Shown one piece after another: positions 50,456 to 59,080 of a stretch of 64,000 bases of DNA (position 1 is its first letter; each line of letters opens with the position of its first letter). The notes beneath the pieces are model-generated. The model saw only the letters and a program-made list of their open reading frames with translations. It was not told the DNA's origin and made no database searches. Source of the stretch: an uncultured Treponema sp. (GTDB taxonomy: Bacteria > Spirochaetota > Spirochaetia > Treponematales > Treponemataceae); contig CAMHMJ010000014.1 in the NCBI GenBank assembly GCA_946186185.1, positions 1 through 64,000 on the forward strand. The letters are read 5' to 3'. Made by a program: the position numbers and the translations under genes.

Positions 50456-53400
50456 CTTCAGTTCCGCCTGTTACAGCAGAAGCAAACTTTGAAGAAGAAG
50501 CTAAAACTTCACCGGTAACAAAGCTTTCAAACATCTCGTATGCTGCCTTAAGCTCTGCATCGCCGGAAACAGTAAGGTTAATTCTATCAGTTACATTCAG
50601 TCCGCTTTCTTTTCTGAGGTTCTGAATGCCTCGTACAAGGTCACGAACATAGCCTTCTTTTTTAAGCTCATCGGTAATCTTAGAATCGAGACCCACAGTA
50701 AGGGTTCCTTCATTCAAAACCTTAAGGTCGTCTTTTTCGAAGCGTTCAACGATTACTTTTTCTTCATTAAGTTCAACGCTTGTTCCGTCTACATCAATTG
50801 AAAGAGCTGTTCCTTCAAGAATTGACTGGATCTGTTCGCTGGTAAGAGTCTGGATAATTCCGGCTGCTGCCTTCATTTTTGGACCAAGCTCTTTTCCAAG
50901 CACCTTGAAGTTTGCCTTTGCCTTATATTCAACAAGCTCGTCTTCACGGTCATGGAATTCAACCTTTTTAACATTCAATTCTTCACGGATAGAATCTTCC
51001 ATTTCCGCAAGAACACGCTTTTCATTCTGGTTTCTTGTAACAAGAGCAACAGAAGCAAGAGGCTGGCGGTTTTTAAGGTTGAATGTATTTCTCAAAGAGC
51101 GGCCCATGCTGACTGCCTTCTGAACAGTTGCCATCTTGAATTCAAGCTCTTCGTTGTGCCATTTTTCGTTGTAAACCGGATAGTCTGTAAGGTGAACAGA
51201 TTCTTTATCGTCAGAAGTTTTGAGGTTCTGCCACATTTCTTCAGTGATGAAAGGAATGAACGGAGAAGCAACCTGACAGAAAGTCTTTAACGCAATGTAG
51301 AGAGCTTCATATGCTTCTTTTTTGTCAGAATCGTTTTCGCTCTTCCAGAAACGGCGGCGGCTTCTGCGGATATACCAGTTATTAAGTTCATCAATGAATG
51401 AAACAATCGGGTCTACGGCACCGCTTAAATCGTAGTCATCAAGACCTTTTGTAACATCCTGAACCAGACGCTGTGTAATTGAAAGAAGCCATGCATCCAG
51501 TGGATTTGAAGGAAGCTTATCGTCAAAAAGGTGTCCGTTAGGCTGAACCTTATCAATATTTGCATAAGTTACAAAGAAGCTGTAACTGTTCCACAATGGA
51601 AGAATGATATTTTTGATTACATCCCGAACGCCTTCATCTGAATAGCGAAGGTCATCAGCCTTTACAACAGCTGAATGAATAAGGAACAGGCGAAGGGCAT
51701 CTGCACCGAACTTATTGATTGCTTCAACAGGGTCTGTGTAATTTCGGAGAGACTTACTCATCTTTCGGCCGTCGGAAGCAAGAACAAGTCCGTTTACGAT
51801 ACAGTTCTGGAAAGCCGGCTTATCAAAAAGATGGCTTGCAAGAATTGTAAGGGTGTAGAACCATCCTCGGGTCTGGTCAAGACCTTCAGAAATGAAGTTT
51901 GCCGGAAAGTGGCTTTCAAAATATTCTTTATTCTCAAAAGGATAGTGCTGCTGTGCATAAGGCATTGAGCCGGATTCAAACCAGCAGTCAAAAACCTCAG
52001 GAATTCGCTTCATTGTTCCTTTTTTACACTTTGGACATGTGAAGGTAATTTTATCTACAAACTGCTTGTGTAAATCTTCAGGATATGTTCCGCTCAAATT
52101 CTTCAATTCTTCGCGGCTTCCGACACAGATTGTATTCTTACACTCAGGGTCGTCACATCTCCAGATCGGGATAGGGTTTCCCCAGTAGCGGTTTCGGCTT
52201 ACTGCCCAGTCGCGGCTTCCTGCAAGCCACTTACCGAAACGACCTTCCTTGATATGTGCAGGCTGCCATTTAATCTGGCTGTTTGCACGAAGAAGTGCTT
52301 CATGGTGATCCTGAACCTTTACGAACCAGGAACCGATTCCCCGGTAAATAAGCGGGCTGGAACAGCGCCAGCAGTGAGGATATGAGTGAACAACTGTATC
52401 ACGCTTTACAAGCTTTCCTTCATTTTTAAGGCGGGCGATAATATCTTTATCAGCATCCTTTACAAAACGGCCTTCATATTCCGAAATCTGCTTAGTAAAT
52501 TTACATTCTGCGTCAATCGGTTCAACTTCCGGAACGCCGCTTCCTGCAAAAACCTTGTGGTCTTCTTCACCGAAGGCAGGAGCGATATGAACGATACCGG
52601 TACCGTCTTCCGTAGAAACGTAATCTGCATTGAACATGCGGAATGCGCCCTTTACACACTTCTGCTTTGATTCTTCTTCGCAAACCTTAGGGTCTTTGAG
52701 AGAAGCAAAATACGGGAAAAGAGGTTCGTATTCAGCACCGATAAAATCCTTTCCCTTTGCGCGGTAGATTATTTCGTAAGCGGCAGCATCTTTGTAATAA
52801 GCCGGAAGTCGTGCTTCAGCGAAAATGTAGTAGTCACCGCTTTCTTTATCCAGAATTTTTACGTAATCAACCTCAGGCCCCATACAAAGTCCAAGGTTTG
52901 AAGGCAATGTCCATGGAGTTGTTGTCCAGGCAATAAAGTAAGTTTTGCCGTTTGTCATGTCAGGATCTTTTACGCCATCAGGAGCCTTTGTAACCTTAAA
53001 GCGAACAGTTACGGTCTGATCCTGAACGTCCTTGTACCCCTGGGCAAGCTCGTGAGTTGAAAGAACTGTTGCACAGCGCGGACAATACGGAAGGATATAT
53101 TTTCCTTCGTAGATAAGGCCCTTATCCCACAGAGATTTAGCAACCCACCAGATTGATTCCATATAGTCCGGATTCATGGTTTTGTAGTCATGGTCAAAAT
53201 CAACCCATCGTCCCATTCGGGTAATGGTCTGCCGCCATTCTGCAGTGTATTTTAAAACCGAAGCCTTACATTTTTCGTTAAATTTATCGATTCCGAATTC
53301 TTCAATTTCATGCTTTGAGTTAATTCCAAGCTCTTTTTCGATAAGGTTTTCTACAGGAAGACCGTGACAGTCCCATCCGAAACGGCGCTCAACCTTCTTT

Positions 53401-53630
53401 CCTTTCATTGTCTGGTAGCGCGGAATAATATCTTTAATTGTTGAAGGAATAAAATGTCCGAAGTGAGGAAGTCCTGTTGCAAACGGAGGACCATCGTAAA
53501 AAACATATTCCTCTGCCCCTTCTCTCTGACTAAGGGATTTTTCAAAAATCTTGTTGTCTTTCCAATATTTTAATACTTCTTCTTCCTGTTTAGGAAAATC
53601 TGCTTTTGGATCAACCGGCTTATACATCAA
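50409..53630 (-). CDS. ileS: Isoleucyl-tRNA synthetase, eukaryote-like type
   Basis: 1073 aa; DGPPFATGLPHFGHF, RRFGWDCHGLPVENLIEKELGI, DGRKMSKSLRNY. Confidence 0.97.
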   Translation of the reverse strand: MMYKPVDPKADFPKQEEEVLKYWKDNKIFEKSLSQREGAEEYVFYDGPPFATGLPHFGHFIPSTIKDIIPRYQTMKGKKVERRFGWDCHGLPVENLIEKELGINSKHEIEEFGIDKFNEKCKASVLKYTAEWRQTITRMGRWVDFDHDYKTMNPDYMESIWWVAKSLWDKGLIYEGKYILPYCPRCATVLSTHELAQGYKDVQDQTVTVRFKVTKAPDGVKDPDMTNGKTYFIAWTTTPWTLPSNLGLCMGPEVDYVKILDKESGDYYIFAEARLPAYYKDAAAYEIIYRAKGKDFIGAEYEPLFPYFASLKDPKVCEEESKQKCVKGAFRMFNADYVSTEDGTGIVHIAPAFGEEDHKVFAGSGVPEVEPIDAECKFTKQISEYEGRFVKDADKDIIARLKNEGKLVKRDTVVHSYPHCWRCSSPLIYRGIGSWFVKVQDHHEALLRANSQIKWQPAHIKEGRFGKWLAGSRDWAVSRNRYWGNPIPIWRCDDPECKNTICVGSREELKNLSGTYPEDLHKQFVDKITFTCPKCKKGTMKRIPEVFDCWFESGSMPYAQQHYPFENKEYFESHFPANFISEGLDQTRGWFYTLTILASHLFDKPAFQNCIVNGLVLASDGRKMSKSLRNYTDPVEAINKFGADALRLFLIHSAVVKADDLRYSDEGVRDVIKNIILPLWNSYSFFVTYANIDKVQPNGHLFDDKLPSNPLDAWLLSITQRLVQDVTKGLDDYDLSGAVDPIVSFIDELNNWYIRRSRRRFWKSENDSDKKEAYEALYIALKTFCQVASPFIPFITEEMWQNLKTSDDKESVHLTDYPVYNEKWHNEELEFKMATVQKAVSMGRSLRNTFNLKNRQPLASVALVTRNQNEKRVLAEMEDSIREELNVKKVEFHDREDELVEYKAKANFKVLGKELGPKMKAAAGIIQTLTSEQIQSILEGTALSIDVDGTSVELNEEKVIVERFEKDDLKVLNEGTLTVGLDSKITDELKKEGYVRDLVRGIQNLRKESGLNVTDRINLTVSGDAELKAAYEMFESFVTGEVLASSSKFASAVTGGTEVESEDRKWSISIEKA

Positions 53631-53722
53631 TATATCCTCTAAAAAAATAAATAATTAATTCATTATATAGAAAATAAGCAAAATATTCTACATATTTACT
53701 GGTAACAAACGATAATTTAAAT

Positions 53723-54826
53723 ATGAAGAAAATAATGCTTTCTGTTTTACTGGTTCTTTCCGCTTTTTTGCTGAAGGCACAGACTGTGGCTCAGGCTGTG
53801 ATTCAGACCCCTCAGGTACAGATGTCTCAGATTCAGAGTCAGGCTCAGGCAGAAACCCCGAAAGAGCTTTGCGGAATATGGGAAAGCAGTGACAGAATTC
53901 TTTTCTTCGGAAAAAACGGGGAATTTTCAGTCATTTTAAAGGTATTCGACCGCTGGTACTACGACCGGGCCGGAGAAACAAAGGATTTTGAAGAAAAATC
54001 CACCAGGGACAGAAATGCAGCGACCTCGAAAAATCCCCTGGAACTTTCCTGCGAATTTGAAAAAATTCAGAATACAGAAAGCTGCTGGGAAATAAGCGTG
54101 TATGAAGGTGGAACCAGGGTCAGCCAGATTCCGGTGTGTGTTTTAAATGACAGAATGTACCTGGATTTTTTAATTAAGATTCCTGAAATACAGACAGAAG
54201 CCCTTTTCACAACCGAAATACTTGAAATAAACGGCAGAACTGAAAAATCTGATAAAGATGAAAACTCCATTTACGGCTACTGGCAGGGGATAAACTCAAA
54301 GGAAAACATCCGGGTTTCTCCGCAGAAAGAAAAACAGAATATTTACAGTTATTTTATTCTGCCCCAGGCAATTTACCGCCTCCGCTTCTGGCAGACGGAT
54401 ATGGAATATTCCAGTGAAGGAAAAGCCAGCTTTACCGACGGCGAAAATGTATTTACGGTTTCAAAGCACATTTTTACCGGAGGAAAGAACTTTTCCTGCA
54501 CCTCCGGCCGTTCGGCAAGAATACGAAATGTAAACAAGTTCCAGAAGCTGCCCTTTGAAGCCCTTCATGCCAGGGAAGAAAACATTCTTACCATCGGAAA
54601 AGAAAATTTTACAAAGGTGGACGCTGATTCAAAAGAACGGCTCTTACAGATTGTAAAAGAAGCCAATTCCAGAAAAAAGCCCTTACCCCCTTCTCCGTTT
54701 CCGGAAGAAAATCTTGATTTCCACTGGGACCTGATAGACGCCCTTGAAAAAGGAAACCAGCAGATTCAGGAAGTCCGAGACCGCCAGAAAGATTTCGGCC
54801 CCCGCGGAAAAGATTCAGGGAGATAA
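53723..54826 (+). CDS. Hypothetical secreted protein
   Basis: 367 aa; signal peptide MKKIMLSVLLVLSAFLLKAQ; GATAAT 6 nt before ATG. Confidence 0.65.
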   Translation: MKKIMLSVLLVLSAFLLKAQTVAQAVIQTPQVQMSQIQSQAQAETPKELCGIWESSDRILFFGKNGEFSVILKVFDRWYYDRAGETKDFEEKSTRDRNAATSKNPLELSCEFEKIQNTESCWEISVYEGGTRVSQIPVCVLNDRMYLDFLIKIPEIQTEALFTTEILEINGRTEKSDKDENSIYGYWQGINSKENIRVSPQKEKQNIYSYFILPQAIYRLRFWQTDMEYSSEGKASFTDGENVFTVSKHIFTGGKNFSCTSGRSARIRNVNKFQKLPFEALHAREENILTIGKENFTKVDADSKERLLQIVKEANSRKKPLPPSPFPEENLDFHWDLIDALEKGNQQIQEVRDRQKDFGPRGKDSGR

Positions 54827-54861
54827 AAAAACAGGCTGCGGGCAGGACAAAAACACGAACA

Positions 54862-55020
54862 GGACTGATGCTTTATATATGTGTATCAGTAAAAAAATGG
54901 GCGTAAGCGGGGTTCCTGTTTGAAAAACACTCAGCCACCGCGAAGCGGTACTGCCGTTTTTCAAACAGGGTTCCCGCTGAGAGCCCATTTTTTTATTACT
55001 AAGTTTATATATAATGCGTA
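54862..55020. repeat. About 150-bp imperfect palindrome (REP/MITE-like or bidirectional terminator-like)
   Basis: AAAAAAATGGGC (54891-54902) / GCCCATTTTTTT (54983-54994); AGCGGGGTTCCTGTTTGAAAAAC / GTTTTTCAAACAGGGTTCCCGCT; inner CCGCGAAGCGG. Confidence 0.7.
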
Positions 55021-55096
55021 AGACCTGCTCATACCTCATACTTCATACCTCCTCCCTGTACTTCATATTTCTTTTAAAATCTGCTAAAATCCCCTT

Positions 55097-56275
55097 ATGA
55101 CAACATTTTTAGGAAAAATCGGCGAATTAAGCCTTAAAGGCTCTAACATTAAAACCTTCGAAAACCAGTTATTAAACAATACACGGCAGTATCTTAAATC
55201 CACAGAAGCAAAAATCGCTCTGAGGGCAGGACGCCTCTACATCACCTGTGAAGAAAAGGACGAAGAAGCCGTAGAATACGCCTTAAGCCACCTTTTAGGA
55301 ATTACAGGCTGGGCAAAAACCGTAACAACTGAAAAAAATATTGAAGCCATTCAGGAATGCGTAAAAACTCTTGCTCTTCAGGCAGTTCAGGAAGGCAAAA
55401 AGACTTTTAAAATTGAAGCAAAACGACAGGATAAAACATTTCCACTTAATTCCTATGAAATTGCCTGCGAAGGCGCAAAGCTTGTTTACGACGAAAATAT
55501 AATGGACGTTGATGTCCACAAGCCTGACATCACTTTCTATGTTGAAGTGCGGGATAAGGTATACATTTACTCAGATTCAAAAAAGGCTCTCCGGGGACTT
55601 CCTGTTGGAACTTCAAACAAAGGACTTCTTCTGCTTTCCGGCGGACTGGATTCACCGGTTGCAGGTTACCGTATGGCTCGCCGCGGCATGAAAATCGAAT
55701 GCTGCTATTTTCATTCATACCCATACACTTCAATTGAAGCACAGCAGAAGGTTGAAGAGCTTGCCGCAAAGCTTTCAGGATATTCAATCACAACCTATTT
55801 GAACATTGTGCCATTTACCGATGTTCAGATGAAAATCAAGGAAAAAGCACCGGAAGAATGGTCAACATTAATGCTCCGGGTTTGCATGATGAAGGTTGCA
55901 AATATGCTCTGCTACAGGGTTCATTCCGACTGCATCATAACCGGCGAAAGCTTAGGACAGGTTGCAAGCCAGACTCTGGAAAACATGAGCGTAACAGAGC
56001 ACTTCGCCGAATATCCCCTTTTACGCCCACTTTGCGGAATGGACAAGGAAGAAATTATCCGGGACGCAGTTTTAATTGACACCTACAACACATCAATTCT
56101 TCCATACGAAGACTGCTGCGTTTTGTTCTCACCGAAGCACCCGGTTTTACGAGGCCGCATTGAAGACGCAGAAAGAATCTACAAAGAAATGGATATTGAT
56201 GCACTTATTCAGGAAGCCTTTGAAAAGCGGGATGTAAAGCACTTTTTCTGCGGAAAGGAAATAAAGGCGGAATAG
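55097..56275 (+). CDS. thiI: tRNA 4-thiouridine synthase ThiI
   Basis: 392 aa; THUMP-like N-terminus, LLLLSGGLDSPVAGYRMARRG PP-loop, ESLGQVASQTLENM. Confidence 0.95.
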   Translation: MTTFLGKIGELSLKGSNIKTFENQLLNNTRQYLKSTEAKIALRAGRLYITCEEKDEEAVEYALSHLLGITGWAKTVTTEKNIEAIQECVKTLALQAVQEGKKTFKIEAKRQDKTFPLNSYEIACEGAKLVYDENIMDVDVHKPDITFYVEVRDKVYIYSDSKKALRGLPVGTSNKGLLLLSGGLDSPVAGYRMARRGMKIECCYFHSYPYTSIEAQQKVEELAAKLSGYSITTYLNIVPFTDVQMKIKEKAPEEWSTLMLRVCMMKVANMLCYRVHSDCIITGESLGQVASQTLENMSVTEHFAEYPLLRPLCGMDKEEIIRDAVLIDTYNTSILPYEDCCVLFSPKHPVLRGRIEDAERIYKEMDIDALIQEAFEKRDVKHFFCGKEIKAE

Positions 56276-56312
56276 AATTTTAAGAATTTACTTCAAAATT
56301 TGCTCTCACAAC

Positions 56313-58058
56313 CTAGTATTGCAGCTTCAGTCCCAGGGTAAAATAGTGGTTAAAGGAATCGTGCAGGGAGTGGCGCCACATTCGCAGTGCGCTCTGCACT
56401 TCCTCCGCAGTTGAGTAAGAACCCGGATATATATTCTGGTTTACGCCGTCGCCACGGATGTATTCAAAGGTGTATTCGGTGGAAAAAGCAAGGGACACCA
56501 GATTCTTGATTTTTAAGGTGTATCCCGCATTAACGCCTGCCTGAATTACATACATCACATGTTCCTGGGTAAGAAAATTCGTTGTATTCACGGCGGTTTC
56601 AGTTTCTTTTTCCGTCATACGGATGCTTCCGTCCGAAGGAGAAATGTTATCTTCACTATTAAATAAAGCAATTACTTCATCTTCTGTTAAATCTTCATAG
56701 GAATTTGCGTGGCGCATAAAGGCGGTTTTTGTTCCAAGTGTAAGACCGCTTATGGGCTCAAAATTTACTTTTAACTCAATCATGTCGGAATTCGGCGGAA
56801 GCTTTGAACCCATACCCAGAGTGTAGTTGGTATAGTCCCGGACATTGAAACCGTCGTTTTCGCAGTCTGAAGTAAAGGTATATGGAGTTACAAGAGTATA
56901 ATCCGCCTGAATATTTGAGCACATGGAATTATAGGGTGAATAAATAAATCCGGATTTAAAAGCAAGCCGTGCAGCAGATTCATTGAATTTCAGCTTTATA
57001 AGCTTTTCAAACTTTATATCATCCACATAAACGTCCCCGGTTAGAACAATGCATGGAAGCGGTTTGATGTTAATTCCAAAACCTGCAAAGGCATTCTGAC
57101 CCTTGTCAATAAAGGTATTTAAAACTGCAGTTGGAAGAGGAACTAAGTGAAACGGTACAAAATCGATGGCAGAAACAGCAGATTCATAATAGGAAAGCAT
57201 GAGTTTCCCGTCAAAGAACGGAAAGCGGGCCGTCCGTAAAAAGAAAAACTTGTTAAAACGGCTTAAATCGATATCATATTCGTTCCGTCCGGCCAGAATT
57301 GCGGAATACTGAATAAAATGGAAGTGGTCTCCATAGTAAGAAAAGGAAGAATTAAAAGCCGGAAAGCTTTCCTGACTCAAAACATTGCTTCCGTCATCAT
57401 AAAAACCGTAAGAAGACTTGGAAAAGCCGAAGCTTCCAAAGGCCTTTTTGTCACCTACATATAAAATTCCATTAGGATTACATCTGATATCAAGCTTTGA
57501 GGTTGAAAAAGAAAGGTTACTCATGCGGGAATTTTCACTTTCAACAAGATAGGAAGGAAGCACATCAGCAAAATCATTTGAGTTATCGTTTGCCCGAAAG
57601 CCCAAATCCAGGGAAGTTGAAAGCCGGTCAGAAAAGGCATAATCACCGTATAAATTCAGACCCAGGGTTACAATTTCGTAGTCCTGATACTTTTTGATTT
57701 TTTTCTGCTCTTCACCCTCTTCTACAATTAAATCACCGTCTTCCAGCTGCTTTAATTTTATATCCGCCTTACTGAAAAGTGAAAAACCCCAGGACTTTGA
57801 AAAATCCTTAAGATATTCCTCTGCTTTAGCGGCAGCCTTCTCATCTGAAGAATTTTTTACCTCTTCAAGAATGGAAGTTATGACATTTACAGGATAGGGT
57901 TTAATAACAGGAAGAGACGAAACATAGCCTTTTAAGTACCAGTTAAGGGCATCCTGATAAAAACTGTCTTCCGGATTTACAGCCTTCTGTGAAAAAATAT
58001 TCGAAACTGAAAAAACAAATATCAAAAGCAGAGATAAAAAGAACTTACGAATTCGCAT
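56313..58058 (-). CDS. Putative outer-membrane/secreted protein
   Basis: 581 aa; signal peptide MRIRKFFLSLLLIFVFSVSNIFSQ; beta-rich with a short aromatic C-terminus (YFTLGLKLQY). Confidence 0.65.
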   Translation of the reverse strand: MRIRKFFLSLLLIFVFSVSNIFSQKAVNPEDSFYQDALNWYLKGYVSSLPVIKPYPVNVITSILEEVKNSSDEKAAAKAEEYLKDFSKSWGFSLFSKADIKLKQLEDGDLIVEEGEEQKKIKKYQDYEIVTLGLNLYGDYAFSDRLSTSLDLGFRANDNSNDFADVLPSYLVESENSRMSNLSFSTSKLDIRCNPNGILYVGDKKAFGSFGFSKSSYGFYDDGSNVLSQESFPAFNSSFSYYGDHFHFIQYSAILAGRNEYDIDLSRFNKFFFLRTARFPFFDGKLMLSYYESAVSAIDFVPFHLVPLPTAVLNTFIDKGQNAFAGFGINIKPLPCIVLTGDVYVDDIKFEKLIKLKFNESAARLAFKSGFIYSPYNSMCSNIQADYTLVTPYTFTSDCENDGFNVRDYTNYTLGMGSKLPPNSDMIELKVNFEPISGLTLGTKTAFMRHANSYEDLTEDEVIALFNSEDNISPSDGSIRMTEKETETAVNTTNFLTQEHVMYVIQAGVNAGYTLKIKNLVSLAFSTEYTFEYIRGDGVNQNIYPGSYSTAEEVQSALRMWRHSLHDSFNHYFTLGLKLQY

Positions 58059-58064
58059 GACTTA

Positions 58065-58093
58065 ATTTTAATTGTTTGTTGAATGAATTACAA
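58065..58093 (-). promoter_or_regulatory. Candidate promoter of 56313-58058, leaderless spacing
   Basis: TTGTAA (58093-58088), 17-bp spacer, TAAAAT (58070-58065), 6 nt to ATG at 58058. Confidence 0.5.
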
Positions 58094-58108
58094 GATATGT
58101 GGTATTCT
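58079..58108 (+). promoter_or_regulatory. Candidate promoter of the uracil-DNA glycosylase gene, leaderless spacing
   Basis: TTGAAT (58079-58084), 18-bp spacer, TGG-TATTCT (58103-58108), 7 nt to ATG at 58116. Confidence 0.55.
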
Positions 58109-58115
58109 AAACCGT

Positions 58116-58961
58116 ATGACAAAAGAAGAAAAAGAAATTTTGTTCAATCTTTTAAAAAAAGCATCAGGACAAATCAACGGATATACAACAGAAAATTTTG
58201 CTTCCTGCCCTGTTTTTGAAGACGATAAATCTGAAGACACTACATTCGGAAGAGCTGCGGAAAATCAGACTGGAAACGCTGCTACGCCGGTGCCGGAAAC
58301 TGTTTTTCATACATCTGAAACTGTTCATTCACCGGAAAATGTTCAGGCAGCACCTGAAATGTCTCCAGAGGCCTTTGCAAAATTGAAACTCACAGAAATT
58401 TCTGAAAAAATACAGCGCTGTTCAAACTGCGTTTTAAGCTCCACAAGAAAAAACGCGGTTCCGGGAGAAGGCGTTTTTACGCCCCATGTTCTTGTAATCG
58501 GGGAAGCCCCGGGAGAAGACGAGGATTTGTCGGGACGGCCTTTTGTTGGAAAAGCAGGAGAACTGCTGGATAAAATGCTGGCAGCCATCGGGCTTTCAAG
58601 AAACGCAAACTGCTTTATTGCAAATACGGTAAAATGCCGGCCGCCTAAAAACCGGGATCCTCAGAGCGAAGAAATGAGCGCCTGCCGGAGTTTTCTGGAT
58701 GCCCAGATAACGATTTTAAAACCGAAATACATTCTTCTTCTTGGGAAGGTTTCTGTCCGGGATATTTTTGGTCTGAAAGACGAATTTTCACTTTCCCAGT
58801 ACAGGCAAAAACTTTTTGAATACCATAAAATTCCGGTGGTTGTAACCTATCATCCCAGCGCCCTTTTAAGAAATCCGGAATATAAAAAGCCCGCCTGGGA
58901 AGATTTGAAATTTCTTGGAACAGAGCTAAGAAAAAATTACCCGGAGTATACGAAAAAATAA
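58116..58961 (+). CDS. Uracil-DNA glycosylase, family 4
   Basis: VIGEAPGEDEDLSGRPFVGKAGELLDKML, NTVKCRPPKNRDP, VTYHPSALLRNPEYK; start MTKEEKEIL at 58116 preferred over 58083. Confidence 0.93.
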   Translation: MTKEEKEILFNLLKKASGQINGYTTENFASCPVFEDDKSEDTTFGRAAENQTGNAATPVPETVFHTSETVHSPENVQAAPEMSPEAFAKLKLTEISEKIQRCSNCVLSSTRKNAVPGEGVFTPHVLVIGEAPGEDEDLSGRPFVGKAGELLDKMLAAIGLSRNANCFIANTVKCRPPKNRDPQSEEMSACRSFLDAQITILKPKYILLLGKVSVRDIFGLKDEFSLSQYRQKLFEYHKIPVVVTYHPSALLRNPEYKKPAWEDLKFLGTELRKNYPEYTKK

Positions 58962-58970
58962 TCATTCCAA

Positions 58971-59049
58971 AATTCGAGTTTACAAATATATTACAAAATT
59001 GGCGCGACCGTTAGCCAATTTCGGAGTACAATTTATAAAACTCGAAATT
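58971..59049. repeat. About 79-bp inverted-repeat element
   Basis: AATTCGAGTTTACAAATATATTACAAAATTGGC ... right-arm reverse complement AATTTCGAGTTTTATAAATTGTACTCCGAAATTGGC. Confidence 0.7.
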
Positions 59050-59080
59050 AGATTTACTGATATTTTGCAGGACAAAAATA

